Shown here: positions 23,330-31,815 of the stretch, in pieces
How the letters are laid out: the number at the start of each line of letters is the position of its first letter
How positions within the stretch are numbered: the first letter of the stretch is position 1
Origin: Sphingomonas mollis
GTDB taxonomy: Bacteria > Pseudomonadota > Alphaproteobacteria > Sphingomonadales > Sphingomonadaceae
Reading direction: 5' to 3'
NCBI RefSeq assembly: GCF_016427505.1
Contig: NZ_JAELXS010000001.1
Span: 186,001-250,000, forward strand
Length of the DNA: 64,000 nt
The notes under the pieces: model-generated
Told to the model about the DNA's origin: nothing
Database searches by the model: none
The model's input: only the letters and a program-made list of their open reading frames with translations
Translations under genes and position numbers: made by a program

Positions 23330-25240
23330 TCACTGGCAGGCCAGACACTCGTCGTAATCCGTGCTTTCCAGCTCGTATTTCGGCTTGGCGATGGTGTTGT
23401 CCGTCTCCACCCCGCCGGCGAAGCCCGCGCGCTGGACCGATTTGGAGCGCAGGTAATAGAGCGACTTGATGCCCAGTTCCCATGCGCGGAAGTGGAGCAT
23501 CAGGAGGTCCCATTTTTCCACGTCGGCGGGGATGAACAGGTTCAGCGACTGCGCCTGGTCGATATAGGGCGTGCGGTCGCCGGCGAGTTCGAGCAGCCAG
23601 CGCTGGTCGATCTCGAAGCTGGTCTTGTAGCAGTCCTTTTCCTCGACCGAGAGGAAGTCGAGATGCTGGACCGATCCGCCGTTTTCGAGGATCGAGTTCC
23701 ACACCGCGTCGGAGTTCTTGCTCTTTTCGCTGAGCAGCTTCTCCAGATAGGGGTTCTTGACCGAGAAACTGCCCGACAGCGTCTTGTGCGTGTAGATGTT
23801 GGCCGGGATCGGTTCGATGCAGGCGCTGGTGCCGCCGCAGATGATGCTGATCGACGCGGTGGGGGCGATCGCCATCTTGCAGCTGAACCGCTCCATCACG
23901 CCCATGTCGGCGGCGTCGGGGCAGGGGCCACGCTCGACCGCGAGCTGCATCGATGCCTCGTTCACCTGCGTGTTGATCTGCCTGAACATGCGCAGATTCC
24001 ACGACTTGGCCATCGCACCCTCGAACGCGATGCCGCGGGCTTGCAGGAAGCTGTGGAAGCCCATGACGCCGAGGCCGACCGAGCGTTCGCGACCGGCGGA
24101 ATAGGCAGCGCGCTCCATGCCGGGTTCGTGGCGGTCGATATAATCCTGAAGGACGTTGTCGAGGAAACGCATGACGTCCTCGACGAAGCCCTTCTCGTCC
24201 TTCCACTGGTCCCATGTTTCCAGGTTGAGCGAGGACAGGCAGCAGACGGCGGTGCGGTCGTTGCCGAGATGGTCGCGGCCGGTGGGCAGCGTGATCTCCG
24301 AACACAGGTTCGAGGTCGAGACCTTCAGGCCCAGATCGCGGTGATGCTTGGGCATGGTCGAGTTCACGTGATCGGCGAACACGATATACGGCTCACCGGT
24401 GGCGAGGCGGGTCTCGACCAGCTTCTGGAACAGCGCGCGGGCATCGACGCGGCCACGCTCGGTCTGGTCCTTCGGCGAGCGGAGGATCCATTCGCTGCCG
24501 TCGCGGACGGCCTCCATGAAGGCGTCGGGGATCAGGACGCCGTGATGGAGGTTCAGCGCCTTGCGGTTGAAATCGCCCGAGGGTTTGCGGATTTCGAGGA
24601 ACTCCTCGATCTCCGGATGCGATACGTCGAGATAGACGGCGGCCGATCCCCGGCGCAGCGACCCCTGCGAAATGGCGAGGGTCAGCGAATCCATGACGCG
24701 GACGAACGGGATGATGCCGCTGGTCTTGCCGTTCAGGCCGACCGGCTCACCGATGCCGCGCACGTTGCCCCAATAGGTGCCGATGCCGCCACCGCGCGAG
24801 GCGAGCCAGACATTCTCGTTCCAGGTGTCGACGATGCCGTTCAGGCTGTCGGGCACCGAATTGAGGTAGCAGCTGATCGGCAGGCCGCGACCGGTGCCGC
24901 CGTTCGACAGCACGGGCGTGGCGGGCATGAACCACAGCTTCGAGATATAGTCGTAGATGCGCTGCGCATGCGCGGCATCGTCGGCATAGGCGGAGGCGAC
25001 GCGGACGAAGAGATCCTGGAAGGATTCGCCGGGGAGCAGATAGCGATCCTTCAGCGTCTCCTTGCCGAAATCGGTCAGGAGCGCGTCGCGGCTGTGATCG
25101 ACGTCCAGCGCATAGGGCTGCGGCGCGACGGCGCGGCTGTCGAGCGCCACCGGGCCGGTGGCCGGGGCGGCGGTAGGCTTGTCGCTAACCTGTTCCATCG
25201 TGTCCGTCATATCGCTGTCCCGGCCGTTGCTGAAGTCCAT
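23330..25240 (-). CDS. nrdA: Class I ribonucleotide reductase, alpha subunit (NrdA)
   Basis: A 636-residue catalytic subunit that reduces ribonucleotides. Active-site Cys pair residues are in 'GLPISCYLNSVPDS' and 'AVCCLSSLNLE'; the radical Cys is in 'STSNLCSEITLPTG'; the C-terminal relay ends 'YDECLACQ'. The glycine-rich 'WLASRGGGIGTYWGNVRG' block is also typical. An Ala/Pro-rich N-terminus of about 40 residues leads straight into the catalytic barrel, with no ATP-cone domain. ATG 25240 with AAGGAG 10 bases upstream is preferred over the frame's upstream start at 25282. Confidence 0.95.
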   Translation of the reverse strand: MDFSNGRDSDMTDTMEQVSDKPTAAPATGPVALDSRAVAPQPYALDVDHSRDALLTDFGKETLKDRYLLPGESFQDLFVRVASAYADDAAHAQRIYDYISKLWFMPATPVLSNGGTGRGLPISCYLNSVPDSLNGIVDTWNENVWLASRGGGIGTYWGNVRGIGEPVGLNGKTSGIIPFVRVMDSLTLAISQGSLRRGSAAVYLDVSHPEIEEFLEIRKPSGDFNRKALNLHHGVLIPDAFMEAVRDGSEWILRSPKDQTERGRVDARALFQKLVETRLATGEPYIVFADHVNSTMPKHHRDLGLKVSTSNLCSEITLPTGRDHLGNDRTAVCCLSSLNLETWDQWKDEKGFVEDVMRFLDNVLQDYIDRHEPGMERAAYSAGRERSVGLGVMGFHSFLQARGIAFEGAMAKSWNLRMFRQINTQVNEASMQLAVERGPCPDAADMGVMERFSCKMAIAPTASISIICGGTSACIEPIPANIYTHKTLSGSFSVKNPYLEKLLSEKSKNSDAVWNSILENGGSVQHLDFLSVEEKDCYKTSFEIDQRWLLELAGDRTPYIDQAQSLNLFIPADVEKWDLLMLHFRAWELGIKSLYYLRSKSVQRAGFAGGVETDNTIAKPKYELESTDYDECLACQ

Positions 25241-25712
25241 CACCGCGCCACTCCTTGTTCTATCCAGACCGAATCGCGGCACGCCACATCGTTATCACCA
25301 TACCGCAGTATAGAGGAGAACAAACAGGGTCCATCGATCCGTATGTCACCGGCGCGAGCGTTGCCGCCAAGGTGACGAGGTTTCAACGAACACACCATCA
25401 CTTGGGTCCGCCCCCGGTTCACACCGCTACTGATTGTGGCAGATCGCGGTCGGGAGCAAGTGGCTTTCGGGCCGGTCGCGACGAACCGAGCGTCGTCGGC
25501 GGGCGACCATGCGCCACGACGCGTGGATCTCTGCGGGGTTGCCGAAGTGCAAGCGGAATGTGGGGGAATGGAAATAATTCCGGGAGCCTGCGCCCCATAC
25601 CCGGTAATCCAGCGTGGTCGGCTTTTACCCTCGCCCGGCACGGCGACTTGCGTGGCGGCGCGAATCCATTCAACGATTCAGCCGGTACGGGGCAGTTCGG
25701 GAGGAACGATAA
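25241..25712. other. 472-base gene-free region upstream of nrdA
   Basis: No credible ORF on either strand. It must hold the nrdA promoter (minus) and that of the secreted-protein gene (plus). I looked for NrdR boxes and an adenosylcobalamin riboswitch, both known for nrd genes, and found no convincing match. The overall composition is normal for the genome. Confidence 0.5.
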
Positions 25713-26174
25713 ATGGCGGCGATCGGGCGAGTGGCATCCTGTGTGACCCTCCTCGTTCTCACGAGCGGGACGACGTCTCCGCCTTTCCCGTCCCCGCAAT
25801 CTCCGTCGGGCGATTTCTGTTCACGACTGGCCATCAACAGCGGAATCGACAAACCGGCGGCACCCGACGGACGCACCGAATGGACGGTGAACGCGATGAA
25901 CTTCGGCCAACGCTTCATTCTCGGCGGTTCGGCGGCGACGGGTGTCGGCGTCAGCCCGGTCGAACCCGCGACCGTTGAGGATTATCGTCGGCTGGAAAAC
26001 ATGTGCATGCCCGAAGGCAAGGGCGCCGTCTGCAAGCTTGCGGGGCCGGTGATCTTCAATTTCACCTGGAAGGGACGCAAGATACCGACGCCGATGGCGA
26101 TCGGAGAGCGTGCGACCATTTTGGTCGCCGGCACCCGCACGACCTGTCGATCCGAGGCCCCGCCATCGACCTGA
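25713..26174 (+). CDS. Secreted hypothetical protein
   Basis: A 153-residue protein with an N-terminal hydrophobic stretch (VASCVTLLVLTSGTTS) compatible with a signal peptide or lipoprotein signal. The mature part has four Cys residues ('GDFCSRLAINSGID', 'ENMCMPEGKGAVCKL', 'RTTCRS'), suggesting two disulphides. GGGAGG lies before ATG 25713. Codon use is that of the genome. No known domain. It converges on the GGDEF-EAL gene, with a hairpin between them. Confidence 0.75.
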   Translation: MAAIGRVASCVTLLVLTSGTTSPPFPSPQSPSGDFCSRLAINSGIDKPAAPDGRTEWTVNAMNFGQRFILGGSAATGVGVSPVEPATVEDYRRLENMCMPEGKGAVCKLAGPVIFNFTWKGRKIPTPMAIGERATILVAGTRTTCRSEAPPST

Positions 26175-26207
26175 GCGAACGGTCGCCGGATCGCGCGCCA
26201 CGATTAC

Positions 26208-26248
26208 GCCGTTTTACCATCGGCAGAGGATGCCGATGGGAAAACGGC
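26208..26248. terminator. Putative bidirectional terminator between convergent genes
   Basis: An 18-base-pair stem with one mismatch (26208-26225 with 26231-26248) and a five-base loop lies between the ends of two convergent genes. The stem contains TTTT/AAAA, so a U-run is read inside the 3' arm in neither direction, but position and stability favour a terminator. Confidence 0.65.
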
Positions 26249-26255
26249 GGAAGGA

Positions 26256-28874
26256 TCACCCCGCCCGGCGCGTCTGGCGGGGGACGGTGAGGATCGACAG
26301 GTCGATCGGCTCGGCGAATTGCAGGCCGGCGCGGCCCCCCTCGGCCCAGCGGACGCGCGCGGCCATCATCTGGTTTTCGACCAGTTCGATCAGCACGTCG
26401 AGGCCGACCGGCTGATCGCCCAGCGCCAGACCATCGACCATCGCGCCCGTCGTCGAGATGTCGCGGATGCGGACGTCGCCGGGCCGGCCATGGACCATGA
26501 TCCGGGCGGAGCGGAGCAGGCGGGTGCGCGGTGCACGACTGACCTTGAAGCCGATCGGGCTGGCATGGGGATCGATGCCGAGCGCGGTCGCGACCTCGAT
26601 CGCGGGGGCGGGGCGGCCATAGACGTAACCCTGGATATGGCTGCACCCGAGATCGCGGACCAGATCGATCTCGTCCTGGATCTCGACCCCCTCGGCGGTG
26701 GTCTCCATGCCCAGCGTGTCGGCCAGCGTCACGATCGCGCGGATGATCGCGGCGTTGCGATTGCCCGGCTGGGCGGCGCCGCGGACAAAGGACTGGTCGA
26801 TCTTGATCTTGTCGAACGGCGCGGTGCGCAGATAGCCGAGGCTGGAATAGCCGGTGCCGAAATCGTCGAGCGCCAGCCGCACGCCGATATTCTTCAGCGC
26901 CCGGAACATGCGGTCGGAATCGTCCGAATCGTTCAGGAAGACCCCTTCGGTGATCTCCAGTTCCAGCCGGTCCGGCAGCAGGCCCGATTGCGCCAGCGCG
27001 CTGGTGACGATGGCGGGCAGATGCGGGTTGGCGAACTGGATCGGCGACACGTTGACCGCGACGCGCACGTCGCGCGGCCAGCGGGCGGCCTCTGCACAGG
27101 CGGTGCGCAGGACCCATTCGCCCAGCCCCTCGATCAGGCCGCATTCCTCGGCGACGGGGATGAAATCGGCGGGAGAGACGAGGCCGCGCATCGGATGCTG
27201 CCAGCGGACCAGCGCCTCGTACCCGACGATGCGGGCGTCGGCGGTGCTGACGACGGGCTGGTAGCAAAGGTGGAAATCGCCACAGGCCAGCGCGGCGCGC
27301 AGATCGGTTTCCAGTTGCTGGCGGTTGCGCGCGCCGAGCAGCATGTCGCCATGATAGAAACGGTGGACGCCGCGGCCATCCGCCTTGGCCGCATAAAGCG
27401 CGAGGTCGGCGTTGCGGACCAGCGTCTCGGCATCCTCGCCGTCATGCGGGGCGATGGCGACGCCGATCGAACAGCCGATCGTGACCGACGTGCCGGCGAT
27501 GAAATAGGGTTGCGACAGCGCGGTGATGAGATCGGTCGCCAGCGTCGCCAGCGGCTCGCGCGTGTCCATGCCGGGCAGCAGAACCTGAAACTCGTCGCCG
27601 CCCAGCCGGCCGACCAGCCCCGATTCGCCGACGCCGCGTTGCAGTCGCTGCGCGACCTGTTTCAACAGGGCGTCGCCGGCCTGATGACCCAGCGTGTCGT
27701 TCACCGCCTTGAACCGGTCGAGATCCATCAGGAACAGGGCGGAGGGGCGATGCTGGCCCGTGGCCTGTGCCAGCGTCTTGTCGAGCGACAGGCGCATCCG
27801 CTGGCGATTGGCGAGGCCGGTGAGGCCATCGAACAGCGCGAGGCGGGTGATCTCTGCTTCCGACCGGCGCTTTTCCGTCAGATCGCTGCCCGATCCGATG
27901 AAGCCCTGGAACCGGCCGAGATCGTCGATCACCGGCCGGCCGGAGATCGACCACCAGCGGCTGCCGTCGCGATCGCCCATCGCGCAGACCGAATAATCGG
28001 AGAACGACGTGCGCGACGACAGGTGGAAAGCGAGCGTGCGTTCGGTGCCGGGCACCGCGCCGTCCATGCGGAAGATGTCGGTCAGCAGACGGCCGATCGG
28101 CGCGGGGTCGTGTTCGGCGATCTCGGCGGCGACCTTGGCCGACAGATAGGTAACGCGGCCCTGGCGATCGGCCTCCCAGAACCAGCCGGTGCCGTGGACC
28201 TCGAACTCGGCGATCATCTTGGAGGCTTGCTGGCCCTCGTCGACCTGCCCCGCCTGTGCCAGCGTGGTGGCGTGGTCGTGGCGGGCGAGGCGCCAGGTCG
28301 CGATGGCGAGGGCAAGCAGCAGCGCCAGCGCCTCGACCAGCACCAGCGACGGGCCGACCATCAGCGCCATCGTCGCGACCAGCCCGACGCCGAAGCCGAG
28401 GATGGCGGCGCGGACCGGGTGCACCGCCAGCCCGGCCATGCCGATCGCCCCGGCCAGCGTGACGGTGGCGGCGGCCTGAATCGATCCCTCCGGCGCATGG
28501 GCGGCGGTCCAGAGCAGGCCCAGCAGCGACGCGGCGAGGAGGGCGGCGGAGGCGGTCATGCCCTGCACCCGGTGATGCGGCCGCCAGTCGCCGGGGGTGA
28601 TGGCGGCGAGCAGCATGATCGCGGCGGCGGCGGCAGCGATCAGGGTGGCGAGCGACAGGGCGAGCGCCGATCGGCCATCGGCGATGCAGCCGGTGCCGAC
28701 GGCGATCCCCTGCACCACGGCGGCCAGCGGCCACGACGCCGCGACCTGTGCCAGCCGCGGCAGCGTCCGCGCTTCGTCTCCCTCACCCGCCACGACGCCC
28801 AGCAGCACCGCCAGCGAAGCGGGAGGTGGGGCCGGGGGAAGGGAGGCGCGGATCTGCATGAGGATGCGATGCAC
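26256..28874 (-). CDS. Membrane GGDEF-EAL protein with PAS and C-terminal PilZ domain
   Basis: An 872-residue cyclic-di-GMP enzyme. About six membrane helices (residues 15-195) are followed by a PAS domain (about 220-340), GGDEF (about 350-510), EAL (about 520-770) and PilZ (about 780-865). The GGDEF motif 'GRLGGDEFQVLL' is intact. The product-inhibition RxxD site just before it is replaced by GESG. The EAL domain keeps 'YEALVRWQHP', 'AVNVSPIQF', 'LELEITEGV' and 'LDDFGTGYSS', so phosphodiesterase activity is expected. The PilZ part has 'RTRLLRSARI' and 'VRIRDISTTGAMV'. The start may be GTG 28874 or ATG 28859. Confidence 0.92.
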   Translation of the reverse strand: MHRILMQIRASLPPAPPPASLAVLLGVVAGEGDEARTLPRLAQVAASWPLAAVVQGIAVGTGCIADGRSALALSLATLIAAAAAAIMLLAAITPGDWRPHHRVQGMTASAALLAASLLGLLWTAAHAPEGSIQAAATVTLAGAIGMAGLAVHPVRAAILGFGVGLVATMALMVGPSLVLVEALALLLALAIATWRLARHDHATTLAQAGQVDEGQQASKMIAEFEVHGTGWFWEADRQGRVTYLSAKVAAEIAEHDPAPIGRLLTDIFRMDGAVPGTERTLAFHLSSRTSFSDYSVCAMGDRDGSRWWSISGRPVIDDLGRFQGFIGSGSDLTEKRRSEAEITRLALFDGLTGLANRQRMRLSLDKTLAQATGQHRPSALFLMDLDRFKAVNDTLGHQAGDALLKQVAQRLQRGVGESGLVGRLGGDEFQVLLPGMDTREPLATLATDLITALSQPYFIAGTSVTIGCSIGVAIAPHDGEDAETLVRNADLALYAAKADGRGVHRFYHGDMLLGARNRQQLETDLRAALACGDFHLCYQPVVSTADARIVGYEALVRWQHPMRGLVSPADFIPVAEECGLIEGLGEWVLRTACAEAARWPRDVRVAVNVSPIQFANPHLPAIVTSALAQSGLLPDRLELEITEGVFLNDSDDSDRMFRALKNIGVRLALDDFGTGYSSLGYLRTAPFDKIKIDQSFVRGAAQPGNRNAAIIRAIVTLADTLGMETTAEGVEIQDEIDLVRDLGCSHIQGYVYGRPAPAIEVATALGIDPHASPIGFKVSRAPRTRLLRSARIMVHGRPGDVRIRDISTTGAMVDGLALGDQPVGLDVLIELVENQMMAARVRWAEGGRAGLQFAEPIDLSILTVPRQTRRAG

Positions 28875-28989
28875 CCATTCCTGTTACGATTCCCGCCTGC
28901 GAAACTGGTCAATGGCCCATTAGGAACGAACCGGCGATCGAACGGCCGCGGATTGCGTTGGGCGCGCCGGTGTCGCAAAAGCCCCGGCC

Positions 28990-30510
28990 ATGACCACGAT
29001 CATCCGCGATACCGACCTGATCGAGAGCGTCGCCGACGCGCTCCAGTTCATCAGCTATTATCACCCGATGGATTATATCCGCGCGCTGGGCGAGGCGTAC
29101 GAGGCGGAGCAATCGCCGGCCGCCAAGGACGCGATCGCGCAGATCCTGACCAACAGCCGGATGTGCGCCGAGGGGCATCGCCCGATCTGTCAGGATACCG
29201 GCATCGTCACGGTGTTCGTCAAATGGGGGCAGGATTGCCGCCTGTCGGGCGACCGATCCCTGCAGGAGGTGATCGACGAGGGGGTGCGTCGCGCATACCT
29301 GCACCCGGAGAACAAGCTGCGCGCCTCGATTCTGGCCGACCCCGCCTTCACCCGGCGCAACACGAAGGACAACACGCCGAGCGTCCTGCATGTCGAGATG
29401 GTGCCGGGCGCGACCGTGTCGGTGGATGTCGCGGCCAAGGGTGGCGGGTCCGAAAACAAGTCGAAGTTCAAGATGATGAACCCCAGCGATTCGATCGTCG
29501 ACTGGGTGCTGGAGATGATCCCGCAGATGGGCGCCGGCTGGTGCCCGCCGGGAATGCTGGGCATCGGCATCGGCGGCACCGCGGAAAAGGCGATGCTGCT
29601 CGCCAAGCAATCGCTGATGGGCGCGATCGACATGGGGCAGTTGAAGGCACGGGGCCCTCGGAACGATGTCGAGGCGCTGCGTATCGAGCTGATGGACAAG
29701 GTGAACGCGCTGGGGATCGGCGCGCAGGGGCTGGGTGGCCTGTCGACGGTGCTGGACGTGAAGATCCTCGACTGGCCGACGCATGCCGCGTCGAAGCCCG
29801 TCGCGATGATCCCGAACTGCGCCGCCACGCGCCACGCGCACTTCACGCTGACGGGCGCGGGGCCGGTGTATCTGGAGGCGCCGAAGCTGGACGAGTGGCC
29901 GAAGGTGGACTGGACGCCCGACAAGGCGGCGATCCGCGTCGATCTGGACACGCTGACGCCCGAAGTGGTGCAGACGTGGAAACATGGTGACCGGTTGCTG
30001 CTGAACGGCAAGATGCTGACCGGGCGCGATGCCGCGCACAAGCGGATCGCGGATATGCTCGCCAGGGGTGAGCCGCTGCCGGTCGATTTCGCGGGTCGCG
30101 TCATCTATTATGTCGGGCCGGTCGATCCGGTGGGCGAGGAAGTGGTCGGCCCCGCCGGGCCGACAACGGCGACGCGGATGGACAAGTTCACGCGGATGAT
30201 GCTGGATCAGGGCCTGCTGGCGATGGTCGGCAAGGCGGAACGCGGGCCGGATGCAACGAAGGCGATCGCCGAGGGCAAGTCGGCCTATCTGATGGCGGTG
30301 GGTGGTGCGGCCTATCTGGTGGCGCGCGCGATCAAGGGATCGAAGGTCGTCGGGTTCGAGGATCTGGGCATGGAGGCGATCTATGAATTCGAGGTCGCCG
30401 ATTTCCCGGTGACAGTGGCGGTGGATGCCGAGGGGCAGAACGTCCATCAGCTGGCGCCGCTGGTCTGGCGCGACAGGATCGCGCGCGAGGGGTTGTTGAT
30501 GCCCGCCTGA
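28990..30510 (+). CDS. Fumarate hydratase class I (iron-sulphur type)
   Basis: A 506-residue single-chain class I fumarase (FumA/FumB type) that interconverts fumarate and malate in the TCA cycle. Cys ligands of the 4Fe-4S cluster are expected in 'RPICQDTGIVTVFVKWGQ', 'IPNCAATRHAHF' and the C-terminal half. 'GAGWCPPGMLGIGIGGTAEK' and 'GRVIYYVGPVDPVGEEVVGP' are characteristic. It is divergent from the GGDEF-EAL gene with 115 bases between starts. Oxygen-sensitive class I enzymes often coexist with class II FumC, not seen here. Confidence 0.94.
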   Translation: MTTIIRDTDLIESVADALQFISYYHPMDYIRALGEAYEAEQSPAAKDAIAQILTNSRMCAEGHRPICQDTGIVTVFVKWGQDCRLSGDRSLQEVIDEGVRRAYLHPENKLRASILADPAFTRRNTKDNTPSVLHVEMVPGATVSVDVAAKGGGSENKSKFKMMNPSDSIVDWVLEMIPQMGAGWCPPGMLGIGIGGTAEKAMLLAKQSLMGAIDMGQLKARGPRNDVEALRIELMDKVNALGIGAQGLGGLSTVLDVKILDWPTHAASKPVAMIPNCAATRHAHFTLTGAGPVYLEAPKLDEWPKVDWTPDKAAIRVDLDTLTPEVVQTWKHGDRLLLNGKMLTGRDAAHKRIADMLARGEPLPVDFAGRVIYYVGPVDPVGEEVVGPAGPTTATRMDKFTRMMLDQGLLAMVGKAERGPDATKAIAEGKSAYLMAVGGAAYLVARAIKGSKVVGFEDLGMEAIYEFEVADFPVTVAVDAEGQNVHQLAPLVWRDRIAREGLLMPA

Positions 30511-30604
30511 GCGAACGGTGCCTAGAGGGAACGGTGCCTGAGGGAACGGGCGGCGGGGGGATTGGTTGAGAGGGGACAGGTTTCCCCGAGCAAGGAACGA
30601 TCCC

Positions 30605-30976
30605 ATGAAGAACGTCCTCACCGCCCTTCTCTGCGGCGCCATGATGACCGGCACCGCGACCGCGCAGACGGGGGCGGGCGGGCTTGGCGGTCTGCTCGGC
30701 GGGGCATTGCCCAACGTCGCGTCGGCGAGCGCGGGCAATGCCGCCGGGCTGCTCGGCTATTGCATCAAGAACAACGTGCTGGGCGGCAATGGCGCGGCGT
30801 CGGTGCTGGGCAAGCTGACCGGCAAGCAGGGCGTCGCCGCCTCGCCCGGCTTCGAGGCGGGGAAGCAAGGCGAGTTGCAGACGGGCGATACCGCGCTGTC
30901 GCTCGATTCGCTGAAGGGCCGGGTGAAGACCCAGGTGTGCAGCATGGTGCTGAAGCGGGCGCAGTCCTTTCTGTAA
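30605..30976 (+). CDS. DUF2501 secreted protein
   Basis: A 123-residue protein with a signal peptide (MKNVLTALLCGAMMTGTATA). The mature part 'SASAGNAAGLLGYCIKNNVL' followed by 'GGNGAASVLGKLTGKQGV' is the DUF2501 (YjjA-like) signature. A Cys near the C-terminus (QVCSMVL) could pair with the first. The function of the family is unknown. It converges on the next gene, whose stop lies only three bases away. Confidence 0.85.
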   Translation: MKNVLTALLCGAMMTGTATAQTGAGGLGGLLGGALPNVASASAGNAAGLLGYCIKNNVLGGNGAASVLGKLTGKQGVAASPGFEAGKQGELQTGDTALSLDSLKGRVKTQVCSMVLKRAQSFL

Positions 30977-30979
30977 GGG

Positions 30980-31531
30980 CTATTTCTTCATAAATGCAGC
31001 GACCCCCAGGTCCCAGCTATCACGTCCGCGATCGAACAATACGGCGCATACCCGTCCGATCATGAGCGTCCATGCCACCATGAAAAGAGCAAGTATGCCG
31101 TTATCGCCCTGACGAATATCCAGCATCGTCGTACTCATGGTGGTGACGTAGCTGATATAGAGGAAAAGACCGCTGGCGATTGTGGCGAGAAACAACGCGG
31201 TCCACCGCTGCTTTTCGAATTTCTTCATGACGGTACGCGCGAAGCCGGCCAGTTGCGTTCCCGTGACGATCATCAGTGCTATGCCAGCGAAGACGAGTAC
31301 ACGCAGCACGTCGTCGAGATAGATGACATCGGCTGCCTTGTCGGCATTGCTAAGATGAATGACATATAGCAGCAGATGTATCGGTAGTATAACCAGCAGA
31401 TACAGCATCTGGGTCAGCATTGCGAACATGCTCCACCGGGTTGCATGTTCCACCCAGGATGGATGACGGCGGCTGAAGCCATCACGCCATGTAAGGAAGA
31501 CGATCGTCAACAGAAGCGTGCGGACAAACAT
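30980..31531 (-). CDS. Hypothetical membrane protein downstream of the structured leader
   Basis: A 183-residue protein with four or five membrane helices ('MFVRTLLLTIVFLTW', 'MLTQMLYLLVILPIHLLLYV', 'VLVFAGIALMIVTGTQLAG', 'WTALFLATIASGLFLYISYV', 'GILALFMVAWTLMIGRVCAV'). ATG 31531 has GGAG seven bases upstream; the open frame extends to 31642 through the terminator of the upstream RNA, which is not credible coding. No family is recognised. The leader RNA at 31604-31829 lies directly upstream on the same strand and may attenuate this gene. Confidence 0.75.
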   Translation of the reverse strand: MFVRTLLLTIVFLTWRDGFSRRHPSWVEHATRWSMFAMLTQMLYLLVILPIHLLLYVIHLSNADKAADVIYLDDVLRVLVFAGIALMIVTGTQLAGFARTVMKKFEKQRWTALFLATIASGLFLYISYVTTMSTTMLDIRQGDNGILALFMVAWTLMIGRVCAVLFDRGRDSWDLGVAAFMKK

Positions 31532-31603
31532 CGCAATCTCCGATATCGATTTCGAACTATATCTTCCGAAAATCCGGCAATCGCGGGCAATATCACCAGA
31601 TAT

Positions 31604-31643
31604 GAAAAGAGGTTGCCGAGCGTCCCTCAGGACGCCCGACAAC
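31604..31643 (-). terminator. Rho-independent terminator of the leader/small RNA
   Basis: A 14-base-pair stem (31612-31625 with 31630-31643, loop of four) is followed on the minus strand by CCTCTTTTC. Two positions are G-U pairs when read on the minus strand but mismatches on the plus strand, which fixes the direction of transcription. Confidence 0.88.
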
Positions 31644-31757
31644 CCCCAGACATGGTCAGCGGCCGGAGAGCTCCAGCCCGGAGGACCATGCGAGCCTCTT
31701 CATCCTGTGGGCCTGTCGTTGATTGGAGGAGGATACCTCCCGACCGGCCCGGCGGAC

Positions 31758-31814
31758 TTAGAAGCGCGTCCCCCGAACGAACCGAACCGAACTCACTGCT
31801 GAACCATGAGACAT
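31758..31814 (-). CDS. 18-residue small ORF in structured leader
   Basis: ATG 31814 to TAA 31758 encodes MSHGSAVSSVRFVRGTRF, a basic peptide with five Ser/Thr and four Arg. The ribosome binding site is AAAGGAGGTGATCC, with GGAGG seven bases from the ATG, which is optimal spacing. The ORF is too short for statistical support from coding bias. The case for it rests on the Shine-Dalgarno and position. It could be a regulatory leader peptide whose translation matters more than its product. Confidence 0.6.
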   Translation of the reverse strand: MSHGSAVSSVRFVRGTRF

Positions 31815-31815
31815 C

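Noticed and set aside
25241..25712. Possible adenosylcobalamin riboswitch or NrdR boxes upstream of nrdA
   Set aside because: The fragments that resemble a B12-box lack the conserved core order, and no pair of NrdR-like palindromes was found. A covariance search would be needed to overturn this.
26319..29990. Very long plus-strand open frame (1223 codons) antisense to the GGDEF-EAL gene
   Set aside because: It is a mirror of the high-GC coding strand: rich in Arg, Asp, Gly and Ala, with no recognisable domain. The opposite strand has complete GGDEF, EAL and PilZ motifs.
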